Source: Ooceraea biroi
Taxonomy: Eukaryota; Arthropoda; Insecta; Hymenoptera; Formicidae
DNA length: 64,000 nucleotides
Direction: 5' to 3'
Assembly (NCBI RefSeq): GCF_003672135.1
Contig: NC_039516.1
Location: 6,741,838 to 6,805,837, forward strand
The position numbers were made by a program, and so were the translations under genes. Shown one piece after another: positions 39,501-54,100 of this stretch (position 1 is its first letter; each line of letters starts with the position of its first letter). Under the pieces are notes generated by a model. It had not been told where the DNA came from and did no database searches. It worked only from the letters and a program-made list of their open reading frames with translations.

Positions 39501-42500
39501 CTCTCCCCATCGAGTGCATTCGCAGCACCGCTCATTCTCGAATTAACAAACGTCTGAGTAAATATCTCTAAACGATAGTTATTACCGGCCGCCTCGAGAT
39601 CTCCGTTCGAGTCTCGGAATTAAATCTGCAGCGTAAGAGCCTAATAACTATGTTTTGTCGAAAGTGAGACCGGATTGTGTTAGCCGGCAACTTCTACCGT
39701 CGAACAGTGGGTGGAATTTGCGGCATTCCGCCATGCTCGCCGTAAAATTTACTAACGGAATAGTTTGGGTAAGGAAGATCCGTCGAAGGGTGGGAAACGG
39801 GAAAGGGATCGACGTTGTGAAACCGGGCCGCTGACCCGGTCGTTGGAAACTCATAACGAGTAGAAATGGTAGTGGAGAAACGAGGGTGAGTGCCGCAATA
39901 TTGCACACCCAGTAATAAACCATTCCGCGGTAATATCGTAGCGCAAGGACAACGAAAAAAGGGAGCACCCACCCCGCGCTTGCCTCCCACGAGACATCAT
40001 CCGGACGATTCGCGCGGAAATTCGCGTCGGGATTCCTGGGGATTCGCCGTCGTCTTTGACCGCCATTCGTATTCGGGGACGTGGACAAAGCTCGTGGATT
40101 AGAGAGGGCGACGCGCGGATGATTCCGCGGACGCTAAATAAATTGCAAGGGCGCGTCCCGCGCGCTGAAATATTATTTTGAAGGAGTTCGCGACGTGCGC
40201 AAACCGACGCATTCGTTTCCGGGTCGGCAATAAGTTCCGCTTGTGGGGAGAGGAGCCAATCGATCGGGGATGATCGATCTCGATCGAGATGTTGGCTGCT
40301 TAAAGATTCTGGCTCGTCGATCTCCTGGATCTCCGGGAAGCAAGTGCGAAAAGGCGAATGTCGATATCGTCGGCATGCTGATACAAGATTCTCGCAAGTA
40401 TATCAGGAGTACGTACGTATGTCGCGACTCGGGGAAAGATTTAATTCGCACGTGTCCTCGACACATGTCTCCGAGGAAATGACATCGAGCATCGACGCCC
40501 ATAACGCCCGGTATTCCGAATATTCGAAGGAATCATCCTTAGACAGACGCACGACGGATCCCGATCCTTTTCGTCCCCTTTGCTTCTGTGCAATTTAATA
40601 TTCGAATTCAGGAACATGTCTGAATGCATTGCCGCATGAGTCATTTGTATTCTTGGATCGTTGCGTATGGACTATCATATCTCAAAAGTCTCGGACTTTT
40701 GTCTTTACTTTTGTAAAGTCTTCTGATAAGCAAGTATTATACGTCAAAGTGATTCTTTTACAAAAATATACTTCACAATTCTTGTACAATGTTCATAAAT
40801 TTTCAGCAGTAAATTCATGAAAGCGTAAAAGTTTCATATTCAATATTACCCAATAATTTTTATTAAGTCAATAATATTTCTTAAGTTAAGTGCAATATTG
40901 ATAGTACAAATTCTTCTTTTAAAGAGACTTAACGCGAGGAGAATTTCAAAAGGGGGAGTTTCTTAACTTGCCGCTTGTCGAAACGTGGAAATACTTCGAG
41001 GAAAAAGTAAGAAAGGTAAGAAAACAATTTCGTTTTACTTTCCTTTCCAACGGTCCATGTTACGGAACAAGGCTACATCGCTTTGTAACGGAAACAGCAG
41101 AGGGCTGATCTTTCCGTTTTAACAAATTGGCACAGCAGCGCGCGCCAGAGCGGCCACTCGTGGGCTTGAAACGCGCTCTGGCTCGACGGCTGGAGAGAAG
41201 TTTTAACTAGTCATTCGGCATAACGAGGGGTTATCTAAGAAGATGAGCCGCTCGCTCACGGTTCGTTCGGTGCCGGGGAATTAACGACCATCCCCCGTGC
41301 GTTTGCATACAAAGTGCATTCTCCGCGCCGGCGGCTCTCGTTATCCTTTTTACTGCGCGGCGGCCCCGGGGGGCGCATCCTCCTCGCGAATGCCGAGGCC
41401 TTCCACCTCCCGGAATAGCGGCTCCAGTGCGAAAGGAATTAAATCGTTATCCATATCTGGGATTCTGGGACGCCCGGCGACGACGGGCGACACCGCTGCG
41501 TTTACGGCGCTCAATTTACTCCGTTACTGGCAGTTCGCAGGTTTACAAACTTGGCCGAGCTGGGATTCGTTTTATTGCGCCTAGTACAGGGGCGAAGTTT
41601 GATGAAATATTGCGGCGTCGTTTGTCCCTTATTACTCATGAAGCGGGACACGACGCGAACACACTCGCGAATAACGTTGCAGCGCGGCGATACGACAAGC
41701 TCAACTTGCACACAATGCGATGAGTCTATAACTTCGTACGAACTCTATCTTTATTTCCGGAACTTTCTTACCGGACGATTAAAATGCTTCGTGGGATTTA
41801 CGTGATACTTAGATTCCTGTATTGCATGTATTTCATTACGTGCGAGAGTTTCCCGGATTCGTTGTTAATATTTTCTCACACGCGCGGTTTAGCATTTCTT
41901 GTATATAATCTTAATCAATTTTTCTTATTCGATCACAGCACAGAGTCGCTGCTATTTTTAATCAATTTTCAAACCTCTGCTTTTCGGAGGATGATTCGGA
42001 GAAACGGTTATATCCCATTTAACTGAACTAACTACTGTAAACTGTCAGTTCACTCACCCTCGAATCGTAATTTCACAAAGTTGCAGCGGCAATAAACCGA
42101 GGGCAGTCTTATCGAAATAAATCGACTAACGGTCGATATATGCCTACGTAGATTTGCGGCGAAAATATCAATCGACATGACCAGTAACAGACTGCATAAG
42201 ATTTCGGATTGTTGCTCCAGCGTCGTAACTTAACTCGATAATCGCTTAACCACTCGCTTAATTATTTTTAGATTTTAACTGTATTGTGAAAACTATCAAA
42301 AAAATATTTTCGTTGATATTATGTGATTTATATCATGATGACTCGTCAGTTTAGCCGATACACAGTGAGTTTTCGAATTTGTTTTCGAAAAACTCGCAGT
42401 CAAAAGCTTAAATTGAGTTCACGTATAGAAGATTGTTTCAAATTAAATATCCAAGTTTTTATCCAAGAATAATTAATTACTCACTTATTCAATCGGATGT

Positions 42501-45500
42501 AAATTCCAGTGTTGATGGTCCAGCAGTAATGTGTAAGTGCATGCCGACACGTGGTGTACTTCACGAGTTCTGATTGACTGGCGTCGTCGCCGCGACGGAA
42601 CCAAGTCAGAGTCTTGTGTGGAACAAAAAGGAGCGCGAGGAAAGACATGACGTGCCGCGATTGAGCGCTTCGCTGCGTCGGGTGTCAGAAAAGTTGGTCG
42701 AACGTCGGATGGCACGACGAAACTTTCCCGGAAGATTAACCGTTGTCCTGAATCGCGCACGGCAATCGGACACCAACGCCCATATATATCCGTCGTGAAA
42801 TCCGGTCCTCCTCCGGTCGTTACGTCAAAAAATTGAACCACGCTGAGACGGATATATCTGTCCGCGAAGACGGATCTTATCTTCTAGAACAACGCGCCGC
42901 GAATTTTTCTTCCGGAAAACTTGATTGTACATCTGCGCGACGAAAAACGCGCGTCTACTTTTTCGACAACGCGCTAATCCTTTCGGTAGTCAAACCGGAT
43001 ATTAAGCTTACACCGTATATCATATCAAAAAGATCAGATTGAAGATCAGTTAAATGTGATTTTACACTAAGAACTTAGATTTATCTTAAATATATAGAAA
43101 TATAGAAAGTCATTTAAGATTTGAAAGTATATCATCTATATAATAATAAAATAAAATATCTAAAATATGTAAAAATATATAATAATTATTCCAAAATTAA
43201 TATATAGATAATATGCAGATCGTGAGTAGAGCATATTAAATATAACGATAGGTCATGATATATTACATATGTACCGCAAATGCGCCGAAGTTTTCGTTCA
43301 CGGATTCTCTGACAAGTCTTTGCGTCATAAATAATTGAAAACCTGATGCATTTAAAATAAACCTGCATTACGCTCCGCGCTCGCTATCTGACGGTGTAAA
43401 GCGGCATGTTTTCGCTCGTTGCTTTAATTTTCTGCTCTCCGAATCTTTCGGTGCAATTCCGCGCGCCAGCAGCCAGTAACTCTCCTCTCACAAGTCCGTG
43501 TAATGAGAGTCTAAATTCGCGTGTTTCGCGGCAAGTTCTTCAGTAAATAAACGTTGCGATCCTCGACACGTAGCACGCGCGGAAATAAGATCTGCACACA
43601 TGCGGAGCGTTTTCGTCGCTGCACACGCGGTAATGCACGGCATGCCGCTCAGAATAACGCGCTGCGGAACGTTAAGTGAAACTATAATAGTTTCAGTGAG
43701 GCCTCCCCTCGATTATCGCACGGAAATAACGTTACATCAAAGCTGAAAAGACCGAGACCACTCACGATGAATCCGCAATACTTCGCACATATTGCGGTCG
43801 CGCATTCAGCGCGGAATCTCACTCACCGATCACATCTGACGTCGATATTTGACGAGAATCAAACTGACAGTTGGTCTTGACAAATGTGCAGTAGGAATTA
43901 CAGACTTTGCTCTTCTATGACAAAGATTTTCACGTATTTTCTTCTACGTAGGAATCAAGATTAGATCTTACGTATTTCTTACTGATACATTCTTTCCTGG
44001 GACGTTGATGGGCTTCCGATGGCGCGCAAACGATCTCGCTTGTACGCGGAGGATCACGGAGAGGGATGCGACGGGGCTGACGAGTGCAAAACGTTCGTTT
44101 GTCCCCCGTAATTTCGAGTTGTCTTACCTTAGGGTCGGTCTTAAGATCGGGGCCACTGAATCTCCTTAGTCGCCGGTTGAAACGCAATGTTACCGCCATG
44201 CAAATCCTTGAACGACTTAAGCGAGAAAGACGTTGCTGCTGTTCAACCGCTTCGAAAAGCTGTATCGCGCACGCACGAATGAGAATGCATATCTTTTTAA
44301 AGCTAAACATCATCGATAGCTCTCCTCGATGGCTGCAATTTTATCATACGATCGTAAACGCCATTACAGTATCAAGAATGGAATTGAAAATTGCGTGTAA
44401 GAAAAACTGAAAAATCCTTTGAAAAAGATTTCCAAACTGATTATCGTCGTCACGGGATAAATAAGAACATGTTTGCGTGAAAAGTTCTTTCTAGATTTAT
44501 TTGTTTGGAGGGAATTTAATAAAAGAGGATATTGGCGGACAAATACTTTTAACAGTTTCTGTTTTATATAACTGTTATGTTGCTTCCATCGTAACGTTAC
44601 GTTGCGCGTCAAGATTCTCGCGACTTCGTGAATTCTACGTCACACATTGCCAGATACTGTTAAAACTTATTCTGCAGCAGAAGTTTGGCGGTTTTTATCG
44701 GAGATACACTTCTTACGCGTGTTTTCATAGAATAAGGAGCATATCTACCAGGTCGGAGCTTTTATAAAGCCACAAGTTACTTGTTCATGTCGCTATCGAG
44801 CGCAGAGCCAACGGGAGAGCACACAACGCGCAAACAACGCATTTTTGTGGAAGAGAGACCGAACTCTCGTACGTGAACTTTCGTATCGATATTGGGATCT
44901 TCCGCCCGCGCAAAGGAAAAAGCGATCGTGACAGCGGCAGCGGAGTAAATTGAATTGCTAATTATTATCTTAGACGGTAATGTCGGGCTTGGCATGAATA
45001 TTTATGGGTCAGTCCGCAATTTCTTAATATATCGCCAGGCGCTATACTGAATCCTTAAATCCGTGTCAGTACCACTGCGGGGAGGCATTATGAATTTATG
45101 AATCTTGTGGATCGATTATCATTATCATACCGCGGATATAATAGACACAGAAAAATCACGATAAGAGAAACGTGAATTCTGGAGGTGGAAATGGTACGGT
45201 ACTCCATGACGGTACTACTCTCGATCGCGCATGTTAAAAGTCGATTTCCATTGTTGCAAATATTCGCGCGACCTTTGTTCTTCATCTACTGCTGAAGAAT
45301 AACACGCAATATTTGCAACACATTTGCAAGGTAATAACATGTTTAGTAATAATGGAAAAGCAGAACGAATAAAATTTATTTCTAAACAACTTAATATTTT
45401 TAATTATTGAAATTACGGGAACGATTATACGGACATTCATATTACGATGAATCTTAATAAGCCAATTGACGTGAACGAAAAATCGTCTAAATTACGTGTG

Positions 45501-48500
45501 GTAATGAATGTGTCAAGTCTCAGCGTGATCGCGACTACATCCACGTGTTTGTGAGATACAATTTTACCTCGAATTCGTCGGAGGACGGCGAGATAAGAGT
45601 GCCCATCTGCGGACCTCTCCCCAGTAAAATTGGCTATCCTATCTGTCGTCGTTAAAATGATACGGTTTTCCGGGAGAGTGAATCGATCTCATGAGAGTGA
45701 ATCCGTCCAGCGTTATTCACCATCGGGCCATCTGTCATACTTGACTAGGAGCAGACTCTCGGATGCCAAGACGAACGTGGTCACATCGCATATAAATTGC
45801 AAAATCTGCCGCGACCTAGCACATTCGGCGTAGTAACTAAGATTTATTCTTCGGGGAATATTCCACAGCGTATAGTGTATAAAGGATAGTATTGCATTAC
45901 TGGTCACTAACGTTATTCAATCGTAGATTTATACATCCATTAGCGCATCCGAGGCGAGTCATACGTGCCGAAATGCACTTTCGCAACTCTGTAAATCATA
46001 TATGAAAGTCCAGCTATTTCAAAATTTAAATGATGTATGTAGAGAATTTTTACCATGCATTTTTATATAATTTATCATCATTTTATATAATTTATCATTC
46101 TTTTTTTTATTTTATATTAAGTACCTATTATGCTTATTTAATATTAGATATTGTTAAATACGTTGAACATTGTTAATATTATTTTGGATCTTGCATTTAA
46201 ATTCTTTTGCCGAAGGAATTATACAAAAGTAAACAAGAATAGTACAAGAATGGCGAATTGTCGTTGACCCAAAGAAAACTGCGTAATTTCTTACGCAAGT
46301 TCGACGCTCGATTTAATCTCCTTCGCGATTAAATTACAGGTGCTCTCTCTTTCTCCCTCTCTATACTGGCAAAAGAAGCAAAACCACGTTGAAACACTTA
46401 GAGCTTTCCGCGCGATAAATACTCCGCATTCATTGCAATTCTTCAACTCGATTTGCCACCCGTGCACGTTACCCTTATCTGACCAAGAGCGCGGCAGGAA
46501 AGTATATCCCAGCATCCCTGAAATTACCTTATTGCGCCGATCATCACGTTATACAGATACGGAGAGGACTACAAAAAGAGGAAGAGAGAAAAATAAAGAG
46601 AGAAAGAGGTATACGGGAGGGAGAGGGATTACGGTCTTGACCTACCTTCCGCGCGATCAGACGTTGTCCTCCGTAAGCGATCTCGCCAAGTCGGACAAAC
46701 ATCCATCTCCCAAACGCGACGACAGCAAATTACAGGACAATTTCGCGGAGTGAGTCCTTCAACCTGCGGACTCGTGCGTTAAGCGAAACGCGCTTTAATC
46801 CGTGACATCGCGAGCCACGAGTGTGCTCTCGGCTGTTAGTACGGTGATACTCGGTCCGAGAAACAAGACGACGGTGCTCACGATCGTTAATATTCATAAA
46901 GCCCGAGGTAGCCCCCACATAGATCGTTATTCGGATCCACGTAATACGTGCCTGCCGCCTCTGTTTGAACTCCGAGAGATTTTCCCCGTGGTAACCAGTG
47001 ACGAGGAAATCGACATTCGGCAGAGGATGGAGACCTTGTAGCGCGAAATGAGCATCGGACTTAGACCCTTGGAAAGTTTGCCCAAAGAATAAGAGGGGAC
47101 TCTTCTTTAATATTGATATCCTCGAAATGGTTTCTCGGGTAGAAACTCGGGGCTAACGTAGCGATTGGTGAATAAGGCTTATTTCTTCCCCCCGATTCCT
47201 TCATCCCTTAACCGGTTTCATAAATATTATGTTTCTCTGAAATATCCTGACGTCCATCACAAAGCCCTGTAATTAATCGTCACGGTCACTCTCTTTATCA
47301 CGGTGAATTGATTTCTCGGCCGAGAAAATCCTGTGTACGAAGGATTTGTTCGTAATTAGCACACGTGTCCTTATCCCAATCGCTTCGTTGCGATCGAATA
47401 GCGATCTCGACGTTTCGTCGTTCGAGAAGCCGAAGGAAGTCCGAAAAACTCCGTCCGCCTAGAAAGTTTCCCCTAGAAGCAGTCGTCGATTTTACCACGT
47501 GCGAGTTTTCCGTGACTTTCAAAGTTCCGTGTCGGTGTAAGCGATTGATTAGCGAGGAGCGTTACGTCTTTAATGCTCCGGTACTGACGTAGTAATACTC
47601 TTAATTATTTTGTATATTAGAGCGCTTGACGCTTTATTTCGAGAACCGGACTCTCTCATTAAATTTACCGCTTACATAAAAGTTAGGAACAATGGGATTC
47701 CCATTCAGACAGGGATGACAAGAGTCCGAATCTCCGTTCTCCCTTTCTCTTTCAACCAATCGCACTGTCCACGAAATGAAGTTTACGGAGTACCAAAAAT
47801 GCAATTGATCCGCGCGCATACGCAGGTGCAGCACGTTAAAGGAATTGCTTTGAGGTGGGACACATGTCCCGCTTCTGATAATTCCTTTGATCAGCGCGTG
47901 TTGCAGAAGCTTGATTGTCTTTCTCAGGAGGATATTAAACTTTAACGATCTCTTTTATTACACTGTTCCTCGCTGTACCTCGATATATCGATCATGAAAC
48001 TGAGGACAGCCACAAAGGACCTTTTCGGCAGGAAACAACGAGATAAATAGTCTTATTATTTTCGTTAACAAGTATTAATGCGGTAGGCGAAAATTTCAAT
48101 CTAACCCTTTCGTGATAATGCAAGTCGATAGCTTCAATCTTTTCGTTACGACAATCGAATAGCGATTATAGAGTATAGTAATGTAGAGCACTGGAATTAT
48201 CTTTTGATCAATAAAATCACATTCTTTCACTGTTATATTTTAGTTCGCTATTTTAATACATTATATACATATACATTAAAGATATAACTTTCTAAATATA
48301 ATAAACATAAAAACAAACTGTAAGATTTACACGTATAAAAATTTAGGATTTAATTTACCGTTCAACGAATTATGATTATAATCGGCATTAGCAGCGACTG
48401 CGATGCAAAGTTCCTTTGAAAAGAGTTGACGTGCTTTTACTCATCAGTGAGTAATTAAAAGTCACGTTTTCTGTCTTCTCGTCAGGAATGCAGGTTCTTT

Positions 48501-51146
48501 CCTGAGTCACTTCCCGCGTTCTTTCGTCACTTTCCGGAATTAGCAAATTCCAAATAAATCGTCCGGTGACGTCGACACTCGGCCTCGAAATAATTTCTGC
48601 GAGCCACAAGCGTGGACTCCATCTGAATCGTAGACAAAGGCGCCATGACGAATAATAGGCACGGGGCGAGGAGATGCAAATGGCCGTTTATCCACTGCAC
48701 ACGAAGAGGGAAAAAGAAAGAAGGAGGAAGAGGAAGAGACTGTTCGTGAAACGAAGCGGAGCCGTACTGAAATGGGTCACGGTGATGTGAAATGTCGACG
48801 AACGGAAACGACGTATCAATAAAAGATCATGGCGCAGTAAAACGACTTGAAAGCCGCGGAAACGTCGTCGCGACCGCTCGCCGAGGCGATCACGACGATC
48901 GCGCGTTATCGGGGGAACATTTCCCGGCTTGGGGTCGCGTCGCCGCGACGCTTAACAGCGTCGTTCCGCGCCAGTGGCGGATGTTTTCGTTATTTCTGCC
49001 ATTAGGGGATGTAAAATCGAGCTGGGAGCAGATTTCCTCTAATGAGTCTCGGCAGCGGCTCGAGTGACTCCTCCGAAAAACCGAAGAGTACGATACGGGA
49101 GCTGTCACGCACACATCTCGTGGAAGCTCGCGGTTCCTCGCAGTTTCCGCGCACGTTTCGAATTGCGCTTCCTTACGCACGAATTCTTCCGCCCTAATAC
49201 CCCCGCGATTCGCAATATTTCCAGACTCAAAGGCACGTCCCTCGTCTCCCCCTCTACACCCACGAGCGTGTACCCTCGTCCTGTCCGTCTGCATCCCCGT
49301 CGTGCATTCGCGCGCGTCGCGCATATCGATGCGTTTCGTTTCACGTGCGCGACGAGCACGTCGCCCTGCCACCCTCGCCTGCTTATTTACATACGTGTCG
49401 ATGCGAGGGGCACCTGTACGACACGCGATGGAGAACACGACGCGAGAATGCGCGAGGCGCAAAGGCTGCCTCTTTTCTTTTCCTCTTGCGACACATCGAA
49501 CGCCACGTCGACAGCCATCGCGATGCACCTCGCTCTGATATCCGATGCCGCTAGAATTTTGATGTCCTCGCACAACCCCCGTTGCGCGAGGGGGAGAGGG
49601 ATGTAGACACTAATACAGCGGCACGGTGTTCACTTATCTAACGGAATTGACATCGGCTTCCCCGGAATTCTAAAGACAATTCCGGAAACTTCTTCCTTGC
49701 TGGATAACGTTATCCGTTAGTCGTAACCGCGATGATGGCGGAGACCATCATCCGTCATTTTGGCAGAAGAGAGTTGCTTCCTGATTAGTCCGCCTGGAAG
49801 TCTTATTTATCGTGTGACGAATCTTCCGGAACTTACGGAAGTTCCCGAAAAAATTCGGCTATCGACGCAAGTTCTCTGTCTCGTGAGCCGTGCGTCATTT
49901 GATAAGTTTGTTTTATGAACCGTGTGAAGTATTAATCTTAATATAATGGAGAACATGAGAGTAAACGAATAAAGTGAATAAAGATGGAGTGTGCAGAAGC
50001 CGTTTATTTAAGATCCGAAAGTTCCTCCTAGAATTACTAAAGAAGAGTTACGGTCCAAGCTGGTATTCATATTTTTCGAGCAAATAATTAGACAAGAAAT
50101 AAATGACGCAAAATGATGGAAATAATTGCGAGACGCTGCGCAATGAATGTCGACGATAAATTGAAGATTATCTGTGAGAATTATTTAAAGAATACACAAA
50201 ATTGTAGGGAAATGATCGCATCCCGTTGTGAATTATTTTAATTCAATCCTTTTGCATGTTTGGAAAATACACTTATACGCTAAATGCTTCTACAACAATA
50301 ACGATTGGTGTACGTGATAAAAGACGAGTCAAAATGTTTTCCTCTCGTCAAAGACACCTCCGTTTGCAAGTTGTTTTGTGCGTATCCGAGGCGGATCTGA
50401 GTTTCTTACCCGGTACCAAGATTAAGAGTAGTCGTACCCGGTGGAAACTGCACAAATTGCACTAGCGAGCGAACGAGATAGTCTCAGGATTTTACCGCCA
50501 TTCCTGCATGAACTCGGATTACGCACCACGTGTACGTGGTGTCCCATTCCACGTAGATTCCCTTGATGAATTTAATTTCATCGGTGAATATCCCGCGTTG
50601 CGATCACATTTGGCTTCCCTTCGTGAAGATGCTAAAACGTATCGCCATTTTCATCCTTTGCCATTAAATTATTCAATTGTCTGGACAATAATTTTAGGCT
50701 TTCTCGACTGTTTGCGTATTTATTTAGTTATAGAAATAGAATTCTATCGCCAATCGTAAACCACGACGACCTCGATTGGCTCCTTGTGCCATTTACGACA
50801 GGTGTGATTAACCGTTATCTGCGAGCCGCTAGTTAAGCCATTAATCTTGATGAACTTGATTGTGAGAACGGGTGAGAATTTTCACGGAGGAGAGACGTGT
50901 CGGCGCACCTACTCCGGATACCAAGTTTCTTGATGGATACCGGGATCAAGGACGGTTGAGCCCGACGCCGCGGAAACTCGAAGGAAGGCAATTAAAGTCT
51001 GGAATACACCTATATATACATATATATATATATATATATACACATATATATCGACTATAAGTAATCGAGAGCAGAGTAGAAAGAGAAAAAAAAGAGATAG
51101 AGAAGAAGCTCCACGGTGCAATGTAAGTGCGATCGCAGTGCCTGTA

Positions 51147-51180
<34 letters not shown>

Positions 51181-54100
51181 TCCTTTTTCTGTTCCGCCGA
51201 CCTCTTCTAATTCTTTAAACCTCTCTAAGGCTGCGTTTCCAACATCTCACAAGAAAATCGAGTAAAACGGAAATTTCGTGCGATCTCGCACACCCGGCCG
51301 CCGCCAAATATCGGAACGGTTCCGCCAAGTATCAATATTGAATCAGCAACACTGCTTCAATCGGCTGCGAGCGATCCCTCCAAGGCGAACATCGTGGTAT
51401 CCCGGATCGTAAAGGTTGCAGAGTTCACACGCGGAGATTTGCAGGCGACATGATCGCATATTTAAGTTCACAAATGTATTCAAGTACTTTACTTTCGTCT
51501 GGTTTTACTGTTTCCACTAAACGACACGGACACGGTTTCATCAAGAATGCCGCTCACGGTGTGCAGCTTTCTCCTTTCATCTCCCCGATTACGCGTGTAC
51601 GTACGAATTTGAGAGTGCGCGCGTCGAGATGCTCGGATACGAATCCTAATCCAGACCTGGAGAGCGTAGAAGAAGAGAAAAATTTACTCGACCGGACTCG
51701 GCGAAATTAGACGAGTGAGACTCGGAGCGTACCGCGATGCTGTAAACCACTTAGAGTCGGCTTTGCACTCTCGCGACTTCGCAGTGTGCACAGGGCTTTA
51801 AGGCTATATTCCGCGGCTTTGCAGCTGCGACGGAGTTAAGCGAGTGGAGGCCTTCCCTGTTTCTCATATGGGGCGCGGGACGTGTTACGACCCGTAGCGG
51901 GTCTAATCTTTAAGGAACCCGACTCAGCGATAAAGACACGGTTCGGGGGACGCGCCACCGCCCTTAGGGAGAGTGCCGTGAATCCGGCTCCATTCGGAAC
52001 GCGGTGCGATGCGCGAACCCGACGAAAATGCCCGAAATCGAATTGCCGAGTAATTTCCTCCCTAATGCACCGGCCCCGTTGCTCCGGAAACGAGCGTGGA
52101 CGTCGGACCGGCGCCGCAAAAACCGCCGAATCCTCTGCCACCCTCGGAATCGGGGGATGAAACGGGCCACGAATTACAAACGCGCAACTCGGAACCTTCC
52201 CGGTTGTTGTTGTTCTTGAAGCGGTTCGCGTCTCCTCGGGGGGAAAGAGACTGCGTTCTGTGCGCACGATTTATTTTCACCATTCGCTGAATTGAAAAAT
52301 AAATTAACCATTTTTACGAACCACGTATTTTGTTCGCGTTTGCGTCAGCGTTGACAGTGAAATATGCAGAAGGAAGAGTCACGACGATATTTGTTTTGAA
52401 AACGCGACGGCACCATTTCTCTCCAGTTTCAGAATTTCCACTTTCAGAAGTTAACAATGATATTTAATCGTGAAGCTGTTAAATAAATCCAATCCATGTT
52501 AATTTCTTAATCTTTTAACAATGCAGGTAATTTAACTAATTTAATCTGAACCTTGCAAAATTCTGTCAAACAAAAAACTTTTTTTAAATAAATCATTTAT
52601 CTATGTGATATAATTAATATCAATTAATTATAAACAATTTCGAATCAAGAATTGTATAAAGATTATGTCAACGGCCGCGAAAGTTAATGGACGTACTTTT
52701 GGAGAACAATATATATTCAAATCGAAATACATACTTGTATACTTTCAATTATATACTTTCAATTTATCGTATCACTTTAATAATCTTTTCATCTCGAATT
52801 TTTTCTGCTAATCCATTTGCTCTAATTAATTCATCGAGACATTGGTCACCATCGGCAACAGGTCCAATGCGAGTAGCATGACGAGTTACTTCGAAATATC
52901 TATAAATAACCATGGTGATTAAGAGGCTATTACAAGAGCGACGCGCGGTTAATGGACGAAATCGTGGGCAGCGCAAACAATGGCGCGGCGCCAGAAGAAT
53001 AATTCATCCGCTCGCCGAGGGCCAACGTGTTTCGGAATCTCGATTCAGCGGAGGAGAAACAAATTGCCGATTACTTTGAGTCCCGACTTAAAGTGCCGGT
53101 CTATTTGCCGATGCTTCCGCGTGTTTCCCGAACGCAACCGCGCCTGTTTGCCGCTTATAATCACAGCCAGCGACGGTGTCTGCGATCGCGTCTCAGATCG
53201 CGCACGAAGAACAAGCATTGCCGTCATCAACGTGCACCACTCGCACGTTAATTAGCGACCAGAATCTCGCTGTTTATTTTCCGCGGTAAGACGTACGTCG
53301 GTTCATCCTGACAAGCCGAAACCGCGTACGCGCGTATCCGCGCGCGAGTTACGCGTTACCGAAACGCGTTCTGACATTTCGCCCGAAACCGAATCGCGAA
53401 TGAATATTGATGACTGAAGCCACAATGAAAGCGCGAAATTAACGAGCGTAACGATCGACAGCTAATTAAGAGTAATGCTCGCCTTTTTCCCGATCGGCCG
53501 AGAACAGTTCATTAATTTTGCAGGGAAACTCACGTAACATCGAGCTTTCGCGGTTTTAGCAGATATTTCCCGACGTCGCTTCCGAGACGAAATGCGGGTG
53601 AGCTCTTTGCCCCGTGACCTCGTGAATCGAGTGTTTTCTCTAAAAGTACGGGAAGAGCGGTACGAGACGGAGGAAGAGAGAAAGAGGGAAGAAGAAGGAA
53701 CGCAAGAGTCGATACCACAGGCGTTCGCTAAAATTTTCTTAAGTAACTTTGGTGCTAAAAGCGCGCGCGCGCACGTGGATGGCAGTCCAATCTACATACG
53801 TCTGTGAAAACAGCGACACGGAGTCGCGTGCATTTCCGACATGACGATGCACACCATTTACATGTTCGATAAATGATGCTCGATGATCTTCGTACGTTCG
53901 CGAAGAAGACTTCCTTCGACGTGTAGGTATCTCTGGATATTGTTTCTTCTTCAAACACTTTTTTCCCCTCGATGTTCAGTTTTTCCCAAGTTGGAAAAAT
54001 TGCGGACATTCGGCGCGCGGCAGTGCGCGTAACGTGCGCGCTCTTGAGTGTCCGATAATGCACCCCCGCGTGGAAAGTAATGCAATCGAGCTCCCGCCCC

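Noticed and set aside
43827..43915. Minus-strand open stretch ending in phase 1 at GTGAGT, compatible with receptor exon 2
   Set aside because: Short, without a clear acceptor, start codon or hydrophobic TM1-like segment. Probably chance.
44128..44313. Minus-strand frame beginning MMFSFKK and ending KTDPK at a strong GTAAGA donor, inside receptor intron 1
   Set aside because: The frame ends in phase 0, while receptor exon 2 needs phase 1, and the phase-1 frame has stops. A transcript starting here would lack TM1. No known protein is recognised.
47610..47945. 111-codon plus-strand frame of balanced composition
   Set aside because: No domain, signal peptide or splice context; lies antisense within the receptor intron.
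48890..49606. Overlapping long frames on both strands (227 and 180 codons)
   Set aside because: Arg/Ala/His-rich frames in a CpG-rich block, open on several frames because stop codons are AT-rich; no domain or splice support.
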